NCBI GenBank assembly: GCA_038380795.1
Contig: CM076260.1
Span: 78,467,843 to 78,531,842 of the forward strand
Direction of reading: 5' to 3'
Source: Pyrocephalus nanus
Taxonomy: Eukaryota; Chordata; Aves; Passeriformes; Tyrannidae
Length of the DNA stretch: 64,000 nucleotides
Below, in pieces: positions 1 to 15,300 of this stretch. The notes under the pieces were generated by a model, which saw nothing but the letters and a program-made list of their open reading frames with translations, was not told where the DNA came from and did no database searches. Positions within the stretch are counted from its first letter, which is position 1, and the number at the start of each line of letters is the position of its first letter. Position numbers and translations under genes: made by a program.

Positions 1-236
1 CTGAGTGGAGCAGCATGGAAGTATTCCTGTGCTGGTGAAGGAACACATGCATTTTAAAACCATACAAAGTCAATATTTAATTATCCTACCCAACAGTTTC
101 ACAACATCCTTAATGTGTAAAATTGGCATGTTTGTGAGAAAACAAGCTGAGCCTTTCTGTACCATGGGAAATAATCAAAACTTAACTACAGCTCTGACTC
201 TGTCTCTTACTTTGTATTTGCCTCCCTATATATGAG
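1..236. other. WDR64 intronic sequence at window edge
   Basis: The stretch lies upstream of the first recognised exon. It ends in a pyrimidine-rich tract that serves as the acceptor region. I see no coding signal or repeat in it. Confidence 0.5.
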
Positions 237-283
237 GCGGGCAATTCATATGGATACCTGGAAGACACAAAAGTCAATGCTTT
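237..283 (+). CDS. WDR64: WDR64 exon (first in window)
   Basis: This is a 47-nt exon with a pyrimidine-rich acceptor ending TATGAG and a GTAAGG donor. It starts in phase 0 and leaves two bases that join the next exon to make Leu. It encodes [15 protein letters not shown]. It is short, so it is supported mainly by phase compatibility with the next exon. Confidence 0.55.
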
Positions 284-3200
284 GTAAGGAGAGTTCAGAT
301 GACTGTTTGAATGCCGGGAACAAGACACTATGCTAACATTAACTTAGCTACTTAACTTCAACATAAGAGACTTTAGTTTCTCTTCAATACTAATTCTCAA
401 GAAAATACTTGGCTGAAAGAAATTTTCATCATTCCATTAGGTATTTGTTTTTCCTGGCACAGGCAGGAAAAACAGTTTGTAGATGCTCTTCACTGACATT
501 AATCAATCATAACTGATTAACTAATTCCAAAAAACTGTCTAAAACTTAGGTGATACGTATTCTGGGAAATTAAAAGATTGATTTTTTTTTTTAACTACAA
601 ATTAAGTTAGAAACGTTTTCTGGGAAAAATACACAACCTATGTGACATATCCTGTTCAAACATCTTTATTTTCAGGCGTGAAACTAATACAAACAGCCAG
701 GATTCAGTTTCTCAAGAATGTGGAGTCAATGCCATGTTATTCCTTGTACATAGTGCTTTTACTTCCAGGTAACTCTGTGCATTTTATCTTCCTGAGGGAC
801 AGGCACAGTCACTTAGAATTTTGTTGCAGTAAACAGGTAATGTTTGTCCAAAATAGCTGATTTAAACTGAGATTTTATTTCTATTTAATCAGTTCAAGTT
901 CAGACAGTTAGCTGGCTTTGCTATCCTGAAACCTTTGTAATGCTTATCAAACCGTATTACATGTTCTTTCTTCCACTCAGACATCCTTTTGTTCTCTAAA
1001 TGACCTCCTAAGTCTCAATTCTGTTGAAAAATTCATCAGAAGTTAGCTTTTGCCAGGTATCAGTTTTCCTGTGTACTGTAGCTTCATTTTCTCTTATCTC
1101 TGTGAGATAACTGTGTGGCAGCAGGCTTTTTCTTTATAATATTTTTTCTTTATATGTATATTTATATATATATTCTTTATATATATATTTCTCCTTATTT
1201 TTTAAGAGAGAGGCAAACTCATTTTAGTTTGTAGCTTCAAGTTTAATCTTAAAACAAAGTAGAACCTGTCATAGGCTAGTAGTGTTGGATGAAGAAAAGA
1301 ATTTTAGACAAATGTGCTCGTGTTGAGAGAAAGGCATTGCACCTGTACGTAACTTCAGAAGTGCTTGTCTTCCAATGGATTTGTAATGGCAATGGTAGTC
1401 AACTCAGTATGGTTTCAATACTTATGCAGCTTTAATCTCTTAGCAATTAGGCAGCTTTTTTTTGCTGTCATGATTTATAAAGCTGGTCCTATGTTGCTTT
1501 AAAACCTTCAAGTAGCTTATGCATTTACTACACCCTTCAATGTACATAGCAGTGCCACTTAATTGAACATAAACTCTCTACAATGATTTTGAATCATATA
1601 AGCTTAGGATGTATTGTATTTACTGGGAAGGTATCTGGATTAAGTTGATCATACACATACAAAAAATGTTCAAGCATGCTAGCAAGTCTAAAATCAGACA
1701 CTTAAAATTGCAAAGTCATGGCCACCTGACCAAATTTATGTAGACTACCACATCTGCATACTTTTTAGATGGATTTTACATTATCCCAGTTATTCAAATA
1801 CTCCTCCCCAAAACAGAGCAGCTCTGACATTATGTGGCAAGAATCACTCAATAGCACAGTCTGAATTTTTCTTGACTTAGAAACAAAACCAGTAAAGACC
1901 ACATTACTTCTTGAGGATGAATTCCAATGTTACTTTTCATGTACTATGGATTGAATTTGCGCAAAACTCCCAACAGGAGAGACTGGCTGTGTAATATGCG
2001 AATATTGCCTAGTTACTTTGATAAATATACAAAACCAACAACCCTTAGTCTAATCAGTCTCATCAATTCAGGCTATTTTTTTCATGCTTTATAACGCTGG
2101 GTGATGTTGATTTCCAGTTATCTTCAAGAATGTCAGTGATCTTCAGTAATTTCTTTCACACAGGAAAAGGAGTTCCCAGCCCTCTACTGCTGTGATGGAT
2201 GATGTCAGTGCCACCCCAGAGCACGAGAGCAGTTCTTTGAACCCAAATAAAGTAGGTATGGCGGTTTCATGGATTTGGAAGCATTCAAAACAAATTTCTG
2301 TTGTCATTTCAGCTTTGGTTTTAAATTTCTGTAGCTTACTAAAATGCCTCCATAACATTGTGCACAAAACGAAATATCAAGAATTACAGAGAAATTAATT
2401 TTGTTCACCTAAACTGACTGAGGTGTAGAATTAAGAATAAGCTGTCAGTCAGCTCACTCTGTGATACATGGGATAGCTGACTACCAACGTGTTTGTCAGA
2501 TGCTGATCACTAGCAATTCTGAATTTCAAATGGGGGAATAGAAAAATGCAAGGGGGAAGGTAAACCAGTCAAATCATTAAGTACTTGAATAAAAGCAGAA
2601 CCACATCTACATTGCAGCCACACCTTCTTGGATGCATTCTTTGAAATGACAGCATCTTTTTTTTTTTTTTTTTAATTTACCATTAACACGCCAGTGTCTC
2701 AATCTCTTTGACTGAGATATCTATTTTTGCTAAGGATAGCATTACGGTTTTTGTGACACTTTTTGCCCTTCTATGCCAGAAGAACATGCCATATTTGCAA
2801 AGCAACAAAAGGTAAGTAGGTAAAAATCCTGCTACATCTCAGATTGTTACCAGCATGTTGTTTCAGCAGAGCATGCACTTCAGTAGATTCCCAAGTAGAT
2901 GTGGCCTAACTGGCATCTGCAAACCAAAGTATTCAATGTATTGTGCTGTGTAATCATTAGAATAATAAAATGGACAGTCATTTGCAGCTCTTAAAAAGAT
3001 CCCCAAAAGCACCACAAATCAAGCTTTATATATCAATAAGTAGGATGAGATTGAAGTGGCTTGACCTCTTGTAGGATACCTCAAACACTCCTGGCTGCAC
3101 AGCTTTTCCTGCCTTATTTGACTTGGCAATTTTTGAGGCTGATTACTGTCAGCCCTGGGATCCTCATAAACCTGGTACAGTAAGGCACGAATGAGGGACT

Positions 3201-6200
3201 GTGACGATTCTCTTACTGAGTATGCAGATGTGAGTAAATGTTATTGGTATTTATGCACTTTGTTATTTTGCTTAAGGCCATAACAAGACTATACACATGT
3301 TACAAATAAAACTCTCTAAGTAAGAAACCTAGGTTACATTCACATGATTGTAAATTACTGACTTTGCTTGTCCTAAGCAACTAGTTCTATTCAGCCAAAT
3401 TTACATTTAACATGCTCCTAAATTCCTGTTAATTTAATTTGTGACTTTTTCCTCTCTTATTTTAATTCTCTTCAAAGGAAGTGCAACTTGCCTTACACTC
3501 AGTGGAAATTGGGGGAATATTTGAATCTTCCAACTAAAAAAATTAATTTCTTAAAATAATTAAAATAATTTCAACTAGAGAACTGTTCTGTAGTTACACC
3601 AAAGCTCCATTTTCTAATTCTGTTACGTTTTATTCCTTGCTTTTAGGAAAACGTGGAAAGTGATAAAGTTAATACTGAAATAACAGGTATGAAAAGATGG
3701 TTTTTTTCTCTGTTGATCTGTGACTTCTGCCCAAATTACTACGAAAACTCAGTTTGTCAATTTGTCTGGCAGTATGTCCCAGTAACTGGGATGCCACTGG
3801 TATGTGAATGACACCTCATCATCATCTGCTCTCTCCTGATTTGCAGTTATTTCGCAAAAGCCAGGCCAGGATGAAAGATATGCAAGGTCTTAATTGCTGT
3901 TTTTTTCCAAGTAGACGTGATGACACCTTTCAGAATTTGCAAATGTCAACTACATAGACTTTTCTTCCACATAAATATTCTGGTAATGAATTATTGAAAT
4001 AGCAAGAGCCAGCTTGAGTTAAGTATGACTGAATGACCTCACAGAAAAAATCCTTAAAAGTAGGTGAAATTTTAGAAGAAAAAATCTTCTAAATAATACA
4101 TGTCCTTAAAAAATCAGAATCAAGAGTGAGCCAAGTGCTTAAGAGTTAAAGCTGTGCAAATGGAATTGGTAAATCTGCAAGAAGCAAATCCTCTAGATTC
4201 TTCTGAATCCTTTAGACATCCTCTGCTGGAAATTAGAATTTACCAATAACATGCAATTTGATCATCTGCAATATGAATTTAAGATGAATTTATTTGGAAA
4301 AAAAAAAAATGCCCTGAAACCAGAATATTCCTAAACCTTGCAGCTGCTCAGTGAAACAGACACTCATGTTAGATCTTGCATCCACTGAATGAATGTCAAC
4401 TTGACTGAGGACCTTTATGGGACCTGCCAGCATCTCCAGCTCTGGGGAATTCACAGCAAAAACTCAAAAAAGTTTCTCTGTGACCTCCACCTTGCATTTA
4501 GCAAAAGTTTTGGACTGAATAAATACATATAGAAATCTATGCTTCCAGAATTCATGTGCCATTTAGTTATTTAACTTCATTGCTGAATTTATAGCTATCT
4601 CTAAAAGCCTCATGCGGAGGCTGCACATCTGCCTGTCAGCTGTCTTGACAACCTATGTCTTGCACTCCTTCTCCACCCTCACCTGTGCTTGCAGTTTCTG
4701 TAAAATCAGTGGTTCTGCTCTATAGAGGTTCCCTGCATCACAGAGCAATAGTTCTAGTTGTCTTAGATAAGATCATGAAGATTGTTCTGATTTCTTTTCA
4801 CTTGTCTTTATCCATACCTGTAATGTTTTCAGAGTAATGCTATCTTGATGATGGAGTTTATTTTGAAATTCACTTTTTTTTTCTAGTGTTATGTAATTTT
4901 TGTGCATTGAAAAGCAATACTAAAAGTTTTTGATAAAATTTATGATCATTTATGTTCCAAAGCAGAAGACACAGCTACATCTGAGAATACCCAATACCCA
5001 GAGATGAATGTACAGTCATCCAAAGCTAGAGTAGGACACTCACCAATACTGGCTTCTGCTCATGGAAGTGGCTGTATCCGCCTATGGAGTATTCAGGTAA
5101 TTAACTGAATGTCTTTGGGATGGCACTGGACCACTGAGAAGACAATTCCACTAATCTTTAGGAAATTACTTTTTAACTAGCAATTGCAACAGCAGACATT
5201 TACTTCATTTTTTGCTTATTAGTTTCTTCCATGGACACAAATTAGTTCTGTTTTAATAACTGTAGCAGGGAGAAATGGCAAGTAGAAAATGAACATGATT
5301 TGAAATAATTGAAACAAACTGACTGTAAAGTTAAGTGAAAGTCTAGAATTTTATTTTTCACTCACAACATTTACTTTCTAGGAAAGTATGATGGGCAAGG
5401 CACAGTGTCCTACTCTCAGAAGAGGAGAAATATGTCTGGAATATTGCACAAGTCAGCTAGCACTAGGGTTACAAAGCAGAAATGAATAGTATTCTAACAC
5501 ATAGTGTCTGCAACTATTATGAGCTTGAAAAGCCAGTCCTGCAACTGAGTGCCAAAGGCATAGTTGTCATATCATCTCAGATTTCTAAGACTCTATTCCA
5601 GAAAACATATTACTTTAAACAAGAGATACAAAGTAAATACAGCAAGAAGGGGAAGTCATATGCTTGGTAATATTGGTCATTCTGGAAGACAGTGATCATA
5701 ATTGGTTAGCCATGTAAGGCTTTAACAGGAATTCCAGCAAAGGCAAGTCATAGGAAGAATTTTTCAGAAAGGAAAGGTAACCTTGCAAATGTTTTATGCA
5801 AAAAATAGAATATGATGGTAAATGTATCCAAGTAGAGTAGGTGTGGGCTTTGTTGTTTTTTTTTCTTCATCACTGATATATTAGTCTGCTTAGATTCCTA
5901 TAGGAATCTCCAAATTCAGATGACAGTGATGTAATCACTGGCATGATTTTAATCATCATTGCATGGATGACAAAATCAAGAATCTCCTTACCAGCAAGAC
6001 ATTCTCCCTCATATTATCCCAAATCTGAAAAGTCAATAAGGGAGAAAGTCTACTGGAGCTTACTTGAAAAATATAACAAATTGGTGAAGGGGACATCATG
6101 GGCTCATTTGCAGCAAGAAACAACTTTTCAGTAGCAAATGGGGTACATATTGACAATATTCCACAGCAAATGAGGGGTAAGTGGTGAATTAGGGGTAGGC

Positions 6201-9200
6201 ACAACACACTGAATTGCCTGAAAAATTAAATAGCTTGTTCTTTTGATGTAGAAGAGACAGCAATCCAGAAGAATACACCACAGCTGTCTTGGTCATTCAG
6301 TAGATTTAGGAATTTATCTTTTCTAGAAGCTTTCTGAATATATGTGAGTTCAGCAATATTGAATAGATAAAATCAATGGCACTCAATCTCCAATGCATTA
6401 TTATTTTTAATGTAAGTATTATAAGATGAATATGTGGTGTTTACTTATGTATGTATGTGTTTATTTGTTTATTTATTTTAGGGAAACTTAGTGAAAGAAC
6501 TTTTGCCATTTTCAAAAGATCCCTCAGGTCCTCTGACGGTACTATGTACAGATATCTCCACTAAACTGCTTTTGGCAGGCAGTAAAGGTGAGTAAACATG
6601 CTAGTCATTTTGTTCAGGGCAGTCTGTAGGACTGCAAAATATCGTGCTGTAAATGTGCCAAAAAATTGGAAATGACAGAGGAAATGTTACTGGATTTTGT
6701 CCATCAAAGCCATAATTAAATAATTAAAAAGGTGTTTTGTTGTATAAAAGGATGGTAGATTAAAGCTTAGCATTATATCACTATCAGTGGCATTGTATTC
6801 ATAAAAGACATTACATTTTTTTTCACTCACGTGCCCTACATATACTTCCTATCTAAATTCTGGTATCAATACCAAGGGCAAAGATTACTGCTAACAACAA
6901 GCAAAAAATTCAAATCCATAGTAATAATGTGAAATAAAAAGCTGCAGCTGGGGCTGTACCAAGAGCCATGATTCCAGCACTGTTACAGATTGCACAGTAA
7001 TGGCTCCAGCAGTACACTGCTACTTAAGAAAACACTTGGCTCTGTGCCAGCAGCTCATTGCTAGACTTCTAAAGTCACTCCAAATCTGGTTTTCATTTGG
7101 CTGAATGTCCAAGAGTTTATCTGCTGTCTGATTCTTCCCCAAATCTTTAGAATCACTCTGGCAATTTTCCATCTCCGGATCTGTCTTAAGAGACTTTTTT
7201 TTTACTTTAATGTGCCACTTTTCCTCTCAAATAACTATTAGAACTGTTTTCTGCCAAGTTCCTGCTATTATGCTGTCAGAAATGGGATGGAACATGAGGT
7301 TTTTTTCCCATTTGTTTCAAAATTGACCCACATCTTGACTTTGATAATGAAAATGGAGTTTCCACCCTCTCTAATCATCAGTAAATGAGTTCAGGAAGGC
7401 AGCATGCACTGAACAGGATTTTTAATTAGTTGTGGGAAAGTAGCCACACTATTACCTATTCATTTGATACTCTCCCTTCACCTTTTTGTGTTTGTGTCAC
7501 TGTGTATTTGCTTTTTATGCTTTTTGCATCCTTCTCTGCAGAGATGCTACCAATTCCCTGTTCCAATTACAGATTTTTCCTTGTTAGGAAAAGGTCAATT
7601 TCTCTGCCAGCCTCCTCACTTGCTTGCAGATGTACAGTCCTAGAAAACAGATGTGACTGGTATGGAAGTTGGAATTACACAAAAGATTCCTCTGTCTAGT
7701 AGCAGAAATGAGAAATAAGAGGCAACTTTATCAGAAAAGAGGGAGCCTAGGCAGTCAATTTAGCAGTTGTGGATATCAAGGAAAGTGATTCTTTGAGTCT
7801 TGTTTCACAAGAGTGCACTAAAAGGTTGTAAAACATTAAACTTTCATTATGTATACAATTAATCAAACTTTGTCCATTTTACCAGGATTGGAAACCAGTT
7901 TAATCCCCAGGAAGCTTTTGTACCTCATCTATTCAATAGACAACTGTCTTGGCAAGATGACTTATTTTTCACTCGTGTAATTTAAAGAAAAAACTTTATG
8001 TTCTTTCCATTGCAAACCTCTCCAGTTAATGACACATTGCTCACAATAAGTTTATACATTTCTTTGATTATTAATTAATTAATTATTAGTCCATTATTTC
8101 TACTCTGTGCTTGACAATGAGATAGTGACATTCACTGTAAAATAACTGACCTGTATTCCCTGCTTTATTCTGCCCAGTGTTTACTAATGGCAGCAACAAG
8201 TGAATGTGTAGGACTAGTGAATTTTGTTGATGTTTTGCTTTCTCCTTTCTTAAACAGAGGGATATGTTATCTGCTGGAACATTGCCTCATTCTTAGAAGA
8301 TTCACAAAATAAAAAGAAAGTAAGGAAAAATCTGTCAGATTTTCTTAATTTGAATATTATACCAAGATAAGATAGCAGAGCTCTAGAGGGACTAAAGATA
8401 TTTCCTGCATATAAAGATCATGTCTTGTGCTTGAAATAATACCTTGATGTTGTGAAAAACAAGAAGAACATAATTAAATAGTGTTAGCATTATTCCACTG
8501 TGTTCCAAGAAGGTACTGTAAGAATTAACGTACCCACGTCCCATTACTGGTGTTTCTACCATACGCCATTTGCAGGCTGTTTCAAGAAGGGATTATTTTT
8601 TCATCTCTTCTAATTTTCTGAAAGACATAGTGATATGTCCACTAAGCTAGCAACCATGGTGGGATACAGAACTGCCTCAAATGTGGTTGTGTTGCTTTTT
8701 TCCCTCAGGAAGTAAAGGAGAAACTCTGCTGGAGGGCACACAATACTGAAGTAGTTGACTTATTTCATGAAGAGGAGAAAAATGTGGTAGTGACAGCATC
8801 CACTGATGGTTCTGTCAGGTAGAGAAATGACAAATACTTTTACTGCTACGGCAAATCAGTTGAACTGTCTTCAAAGTTTCTCTTCTTTCTGGACTTGTAT
8901 AGAGGCTAAAACACTGGGTGCATTTTCTGTTCTGCACCTGAAAGAGCTGTTTTTAATGTAATACTTCCAGTTTTCCCAGGAAGTCAGACCTTTTGTAGTC
9001 TGTCATTATTTTTTTCAGCCCTTGTTTGACCTTGAATGCATAGGTAATGGCTCTATCATTTTAGAAATCACCTCCTGTTCTAATCCTATTTTAGCTTTCA
9101 ATACTTGTTAAACTGACATGGATCCAAAGTATTTCATCTAATCAATGTGTATGCAATTAAACCATTGAAGTTTTGAGATGCTTTAAGGAAAACTAATATT

Positions 9201-12200
9201 TCTTCTTGGCTAACAAGGGGGTTCTTTTGGGTTTTTTGGGAGTATGACTGAAGAAATTTTGTGTAGATCCTGTTCCGGTGGCATCACCTTACTGGAGGAA
9301 CAATTCAAGATATTGGTACCTTTACTCCCCAGTTTCATAAATATAAAAATGAACTGTTTGTTTTCTGTTTGTTACAGCAACCTTCTGAAATTGTTTTTAC
9401 TTTCAAATTACATGATACAGTGAACTTAAATCTCTTTGTTGTTCTTTTATGACTAGCATACTGAACCCTAGAACAGTGCTGCAGAACTTGTTATTGTAGA
9501 CAGGTATTTTCTCAATTTTGTTTCACTTCTAAAAGTATCCATTTTTCCTTTCTGTCCTTTGGCACTTCTTCTACTGTGTCTGTAGGATTTGGCAGGCCGA
9601 GAATGGATACTATTTTGGTTACTTTGGACAATCTAGGAAGTTTGAATTATCAGATACCAGTCGGTTGATTTTGCCTTCTGATGTTAATAACTTTACTGCT
9701 ATAATTAGAGAGGAAAGCAAGCCTGTGGAAAAGAAGGTTGAATATCCTCTCATGCTGGACAAAGACAAGTAAGATCTCATAAATTTGCATTCATGTATGA
9801 TTGGGGGAACAGTTTTGAAAATATACTTTAAAAGCATCTTTCACCTGAAGGTCAGAAAAATATTACTTCTATGAGTTACTTAGAAAAATTGTTTTTAAAG
9901 GTGTTTTTCACCCAGCATGGATAAATCTTTTAATTGTTATGACTAGGTGACAGTCACAATTAGGTTCAAGATTTGAATTCAGTAATACTGATGACTAGAT
10001 AATTGTCTCAGCTTTTAACCCAATTATAGACTGTATATTAATTACACTGTTCAGGTTAGCAAGCCTGCTGCCTTTCATATTCCAGAAGTTGCTATACTTC
10101 TGGTATCCCAAAAAATATATCAAAAAATCTTACTGTGAATAGTTTCAACCAAAACACAAATCCTTCTAGAAGAATAAATCAAATTTGATCTTTCCACTAA
10201 AAAAATTATCATCTTAAATTTTATGAGATTTTAATGGATACATTCACGTACATGGATAATGGATTCACAGATCATGACATTCTGAAACTGCCGTAAATGT
10301 TGTGTGTTCGATAGCATTGTTGGACTTTTCTTTTAGGTAGAATTCTCGAGGGACATGGCTTAGTTATGAGTCAAGTCAGAGAGCCTTGGTCCTTCAGTTT
10401 AAGTCATATTTCTAGTCCTGAACTCCCTTCATTAATGAGTAGTAGGTTGACCAAGTGAACATAAACATTGAGAAAGACATCAGGAGCAGCAACACACACA
10501 AGTGTCTTTAGTAACAAAGTAGTCCAAATCTGGAAAAAAAAATATTTCAGGGCTTAAAAAGTTGTGCATGCTTTAGTGGTAAGATTTCATATACTATGTG
10601 CTTTTAACCAAAGCGCTTTGGGACAATGGAAAATCTCTAAGGTATTTTACTGTCACCCAATTTAATTCAGTATAATGCTAACACTTGTTATTCCATGGAG
10701 TTCTTGCTAAAATGAGTAGTCTCAGTGCAGTCAGAACAGTAACTCTCCAACAGAAAGAAGTGCTTGGATGTGTTTGAACGACTAACCCCTATAGTCCTTT
10801 GGAATAGTCAGCAGCTAGTTTGAAATCTCTGAAATCAGAGACTGTCATTAAGTCAGCTAACCTTAAAGAAACTTTCCATAAATTACATGTCTGTGTCAAA
10901 CTGTGACTACTTTTTGAGGAATCTTCAAATATGTCAGTAAAGGAGAATGGCTATCATACATTTAAACACATTAATTGAACAGAGCTAGCAAATGAAAAAT
11001 CCTTAGCTGTGTAGAGAACCAGGAGAAAAAGCAGCCACATGCTGCTGTACCCTCCAGCAGACAATGCATCTAACTCAGTGTCATCTGCAAACTAACTGAG
11101 GCTGCACTCCATTCCCTCGTCCAGATCATTGATAAAAGTATTAAACAGAACTGGTCCCAACACTAAGCCCTGGAGAACACCATTTGTGACCAGCTGCCAG
11201 CTGGATTTAATTCCATTCATGACCACTCTCTGGGCCTTGCCATCCAGCCAGTTTTTACCCAGTGAACAGTACACCCATCCAAGCCATGAGCAGCCAGTTT
11301 TTCCAGGAGAACACTGGGGGAAAATATTCCTCCAGTGTCCACAAACCCAAAAAGGGCACAAACCCAGCTGAGCAGCATAGGTTCTTACAGTTTAAACAAG
11401 CATCTCAGGTTCTCTATTGAAAACTGCCAGCAGGTAGATAGGCCCGTACAGAAGATCAGTCTCGATTTCTCCCTGTAGCTCATAATTCCGTAGTTTATGT
11501 GACCTGACTTAATTTTTCTGATTATAAGTGAAACAGTGTTATTCTGCACTAACAGACACTCTAGATAGCTTCTTTTCACGACTAAGTTTGGAAACTAGAC
11601 ATATGAGCAAGATAAACCTTCTTTGTTACAAAAGTTGCATTCACGAATTGTAGTTAGAACTGATGGAAATGCTGAAAAGCCATAAGACAGGGAGCACAAG
11701 GCTGTTACAAGAAGTGTTTAATTAACATGTCCTGCTTTCTACAGATGACAGTCAGTATTTAGATTGATAAAGTGTTAGTGAAGCACTTCATAACACATAT
11801 GAAGGTCCTAATATAAATTACATTTTGAAGATATATGGAATAATTTATATTTCAAAATAATTTCATTTTGGAACTAGAAAAGAATGCTGCATTCAAAATT
11901 ATCATTTTGATAGGACATCATATTTTTTTTTTTGTCTTGTGTGTACAGGTGGAAGTCCCTGACCAGATTACCCTTAGTTTTAGAAAAGGCTCAACATGCA
12001 AATGTCGTTCAGGACTTCAAGTTTTTCCAAGCTCTGGCTCCTGAAAAGGTAGCTAATGTATATGACAAATTTGTTTCTGTTCTGTGCAACATATATAGGA
12101 AAAGCAATTGTATTTCTCATTTAGAAATTATAACCCTACATATCCCTCTCATTCCATAGACAAGCTAGAACAAAAACTCATAAACAGAGGGATCTAAGAA

Positions 12201-12283
12201 ACCTCCCCGGTTTTCATTCTCATTTTTCACATTTTCAAATTCCAGTTTAGAAGGCAGTACACACTGATTCCCTGGTTTAACAG

Positions 12284-12325
<42 letters not shown>

Positions 12326-15300
12326 AAAACAAAACAAAACAAAAAAACAACAACAACAAAAAAAAACCAAAAACAAACTAAAACAACCACCAAAAAAACC
12401 TAAAAACCTATAATTTTCCCATACTTCAACAGAAAACCTAAATATCTTCAGTTAACTCGAAGTGTGAGAATACTAGAACAATAGACAGTGAATTCCTGGT
12501 TACACACGATAGTTCTTTGAGAACTTTCTCCTATGAAATCAGAAACCAGGAAAGTTCTGAGTTAGATTTCATTATGAATACTTTCTACAACTCTAACTGA
12601 GTATCGGTGGAGCTCCTCCATCTTCACCTGGCTCAGCCCTCAAAAGTCATGGGAACAGATAAAACTTCTTCTCTTGCAGTTGTAGTAGAAAAGGAAAAAT
12701 ACACCAATTCCATGGCCCTAGGCCTAAAAGAGCTTCCATTCACACCTTTCTGACCATTCTTTGCCAAAAGTTAATGGTCAATACTCCTCACAGCCAGTGA
12801 GGGGTATGAACTCTTAATATCCTCTCCTCCATACCACAAACTCATATCCTATTGTGGCCAGCAAAGGTCTTAACAGTAGTCAGCGAAAAACAACCTGCAC
12901 CAAAGAGAGAAGGCAGTTGCCATTGGTCCCCTGCTGTTCAACAGCTGTAGATACAGCACTGTGTAATAAGAAAACAGTGTTAGTGGTGAAGAAATATGTC
13001 AATTCTGGTATAAAACATTAAATTTACTATAGCAAAGTCAGTGGTTTGGTATATTGTCAGGCAGGTCAATAGAAATTGGCTCCACTTTGGGTTTTACCAA
13101 GTCACTCAAAAAAAGGACTGTCCGGAGGTCTCACAGCAGAAGATACCAGATACACATTAGCACTGGTGTCCCATTCTGATTGAGCTTTCGATGAGAAAAA
13201 GGTTTGATTTCCTATCATTTGCCTAAGAGCAGAACAAAAGAGTGAGCTTAGGTTTGCCCTTCAGACTAGAGGTGTGCTCTTCAGTGGCATTGATTAGCTC
13301 ACTGTAATCCAGTTGTCCTGTTTTTCTGAAACCGTTAAGGTCTAGTAATCAATGCACGTCAGTAATGTTTAAAATTGACCAGACAGAAACTGGAAGATAT
13401 TCCTTTAGGAATGTTTTACACTGTGGAAGATGTGTTATCTCTTAAAGTGTTACTACTGCAGCACACTCAGTGATGTATTAGTAAGACCATGAGAAAAATG
13501 TAAGTAGAAAATCTCTCCAAAATGGACCATTTCAAAATAAACTCATGTTTTCAAATTTGAAGGAATCAAGAGTTCTTTGCAGTATTTCAATTAGTAGGTG
13601 CGGGGTTTTTTTTCCTTTTTGGAGGCCCAGAAATTGTCTTCTTCATGTGAAATCATAGCTATATCATGTAGAGACAATTTCATTTCCTGCCCTGTCCATA
13701 GGTTAATACCTAGATAAATCTCAGGATACATATGACTGTGGATGAACTGTCAAGGTATCCAAAGTATTTTCACAGATTCAAAGGTTTCAACAATTAGCAG
13801 AAACATTTTGTTCATCTGCATCTTTCCCAGCTGGCTGCTTAAGTGTTTGTGATTTGCACAGTCCAACAGAAGAATAGCCAGACTGAAGCTGTGATGAAAC
13901 TATCATCTGGGGGCAAGTTCTTACTCCATTACCCCTTGGCTAGACTTCCACTGTCCTCTGCTAACATGCATCCACCAAACCAGACAAGTACCCTGAAAAT
14001 TATTCCTTTATTAAGCCTATCCAAAGTGTTAATAGGTGAGAGAACTAAGTAAGTGTTTAAAACTAGATTTTTAGGTGACAAAAAGCATTTTGATGTTAAT
14101 TATCTTGATTTTGTGCCCCTTGTGAAGCTGGAATTTTGCTGGTTATGCATTTTCTATAGCAGAAGATCGATCTCCTCCTCTGAAAAAAATGTTCAAGGCA
14201 GTCTTTACGTGGTACAAAGAAAACCTGTGCATAAACCATAATCTCCTAACATAGTAATGCCGTACATTTCTTTGGATAACATAAATGTTAACATGCAATT
14301 CAATAACAGAAGTAATGTCTTCACTACATTTGGCTTCAGCTAGTAATGCACTGACTTTGGCTTCCCTTGGTCAGATGGAAGCTTTGGAAATTTTTGAGGC
14401 TGGAAGCAAAGAAGCTGGTGCAGTATATGGGATTCTTCCTATATATGAGGTAAGCATAAGTGTTTTCTCCTTTTTGCAGTGGTGTTCATACAGCAGAAGC
14501 CATTAGCAGTGGGACATTATTACAGGGACGTACTGTGACATTCTCTTGTTAACTGTCTGCTTCTCAATTTAATTTTCTAACATGATTTGCATTACTACCT
14601 AACCAACTCCATCTGGTGGAAGCTTGAGAATCCAGTTGAAGTGAGCATGCCAAAAAGTGAGTATTCCAGACATTTACTTCTCCTGTTTAACCTCACCTCA
14701 TTAATTTTTTGCTCAGACTTGAATCTTTCAGCCAGCCCAAAAACTATTGATTCTCATCTGCACAAAGCTTTGGGTATTGTATTATTTTATGGGTATAGCA
14801 AAGGTGCTGATCTCTTTCTATAGAGGGAACATAGAGAACTACCTTGGATAAGACTCCTAAGTCCTAGATGGCTTGTTAGGTGGGATAAATAGGGTACTCT
14901 GCAACATATGTGTGACCTAATGTTTGTACATGCAGCATTGCAGAGTGTCTCAGAAAAGTGAAAATTCAGGATCACAGTGTTAAAAAATTGGCCCATTTGC
15001 TATTCTTCTGACCATTAATGTGCTTTGGAAATCTTTCAGAAAAAGAAAATAAAATACAGGGGGTCTTGTGCCTTGGTAGATTGGGAGCAGCAACTGCTCT
15101 GAAGCCAATGGCACTGCAGTGGATTTACAATGAAATGAAATCAGACTTTTTCTGTGAGCTACATAGAAAATATTTTTTTTTTGTCTGTGCGGTTACAAAA
15201 TGTTATTGATCTGGTCTATTCACCTCAGTATATTAATTAGTTCTTGAAATTTTTTAAAGGTCTTCAGAGGATCAAAGCTATGAAATCCGCTGGATGGAAA

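Larger units (their letters stand above)
284..6481. other. WDR64 introns, 5' part
   Basis: These are AT-rich introns between the first six recognised exons. Apart from exons they hold only low-complexity runs: a TATAT-rich stretch near 1140-1195, T tracts near 583 and 2657, and a TATG/TTTA tract (about 6445-6481) that runs into the acceptor of the exon at 6482. Small open frames here are not supported by splice context. Confidence 0.6.
6588..15259. other. WDR64 introns, 3' part
   Basis: These introns lie around the last seven exons. Recognisable content is one CR1 fragment (about 11060-11350) and an A/C-rich tract (about 12286-12406). The remaining intronic DNA, including 12407-14374, shows no further coding or repeat signal that I can identify. 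Confidence 0.6.

Noticed and set aside
11092..11361. 89-codon minus-strand open frame with reverse-transcriptase motifs
   Set aside because: It is a decayed CR1 fragment inside a WDR64 intron; it is annotated as a mobile element and not as a gene.
14310..14374. Longer 5' extension of the WDR64 exon ending at 14449
   Set aside because: The frame is open, but the acceptors that would include it do not match the phase-0 end of the preceding exon; the AG before 14375 does.
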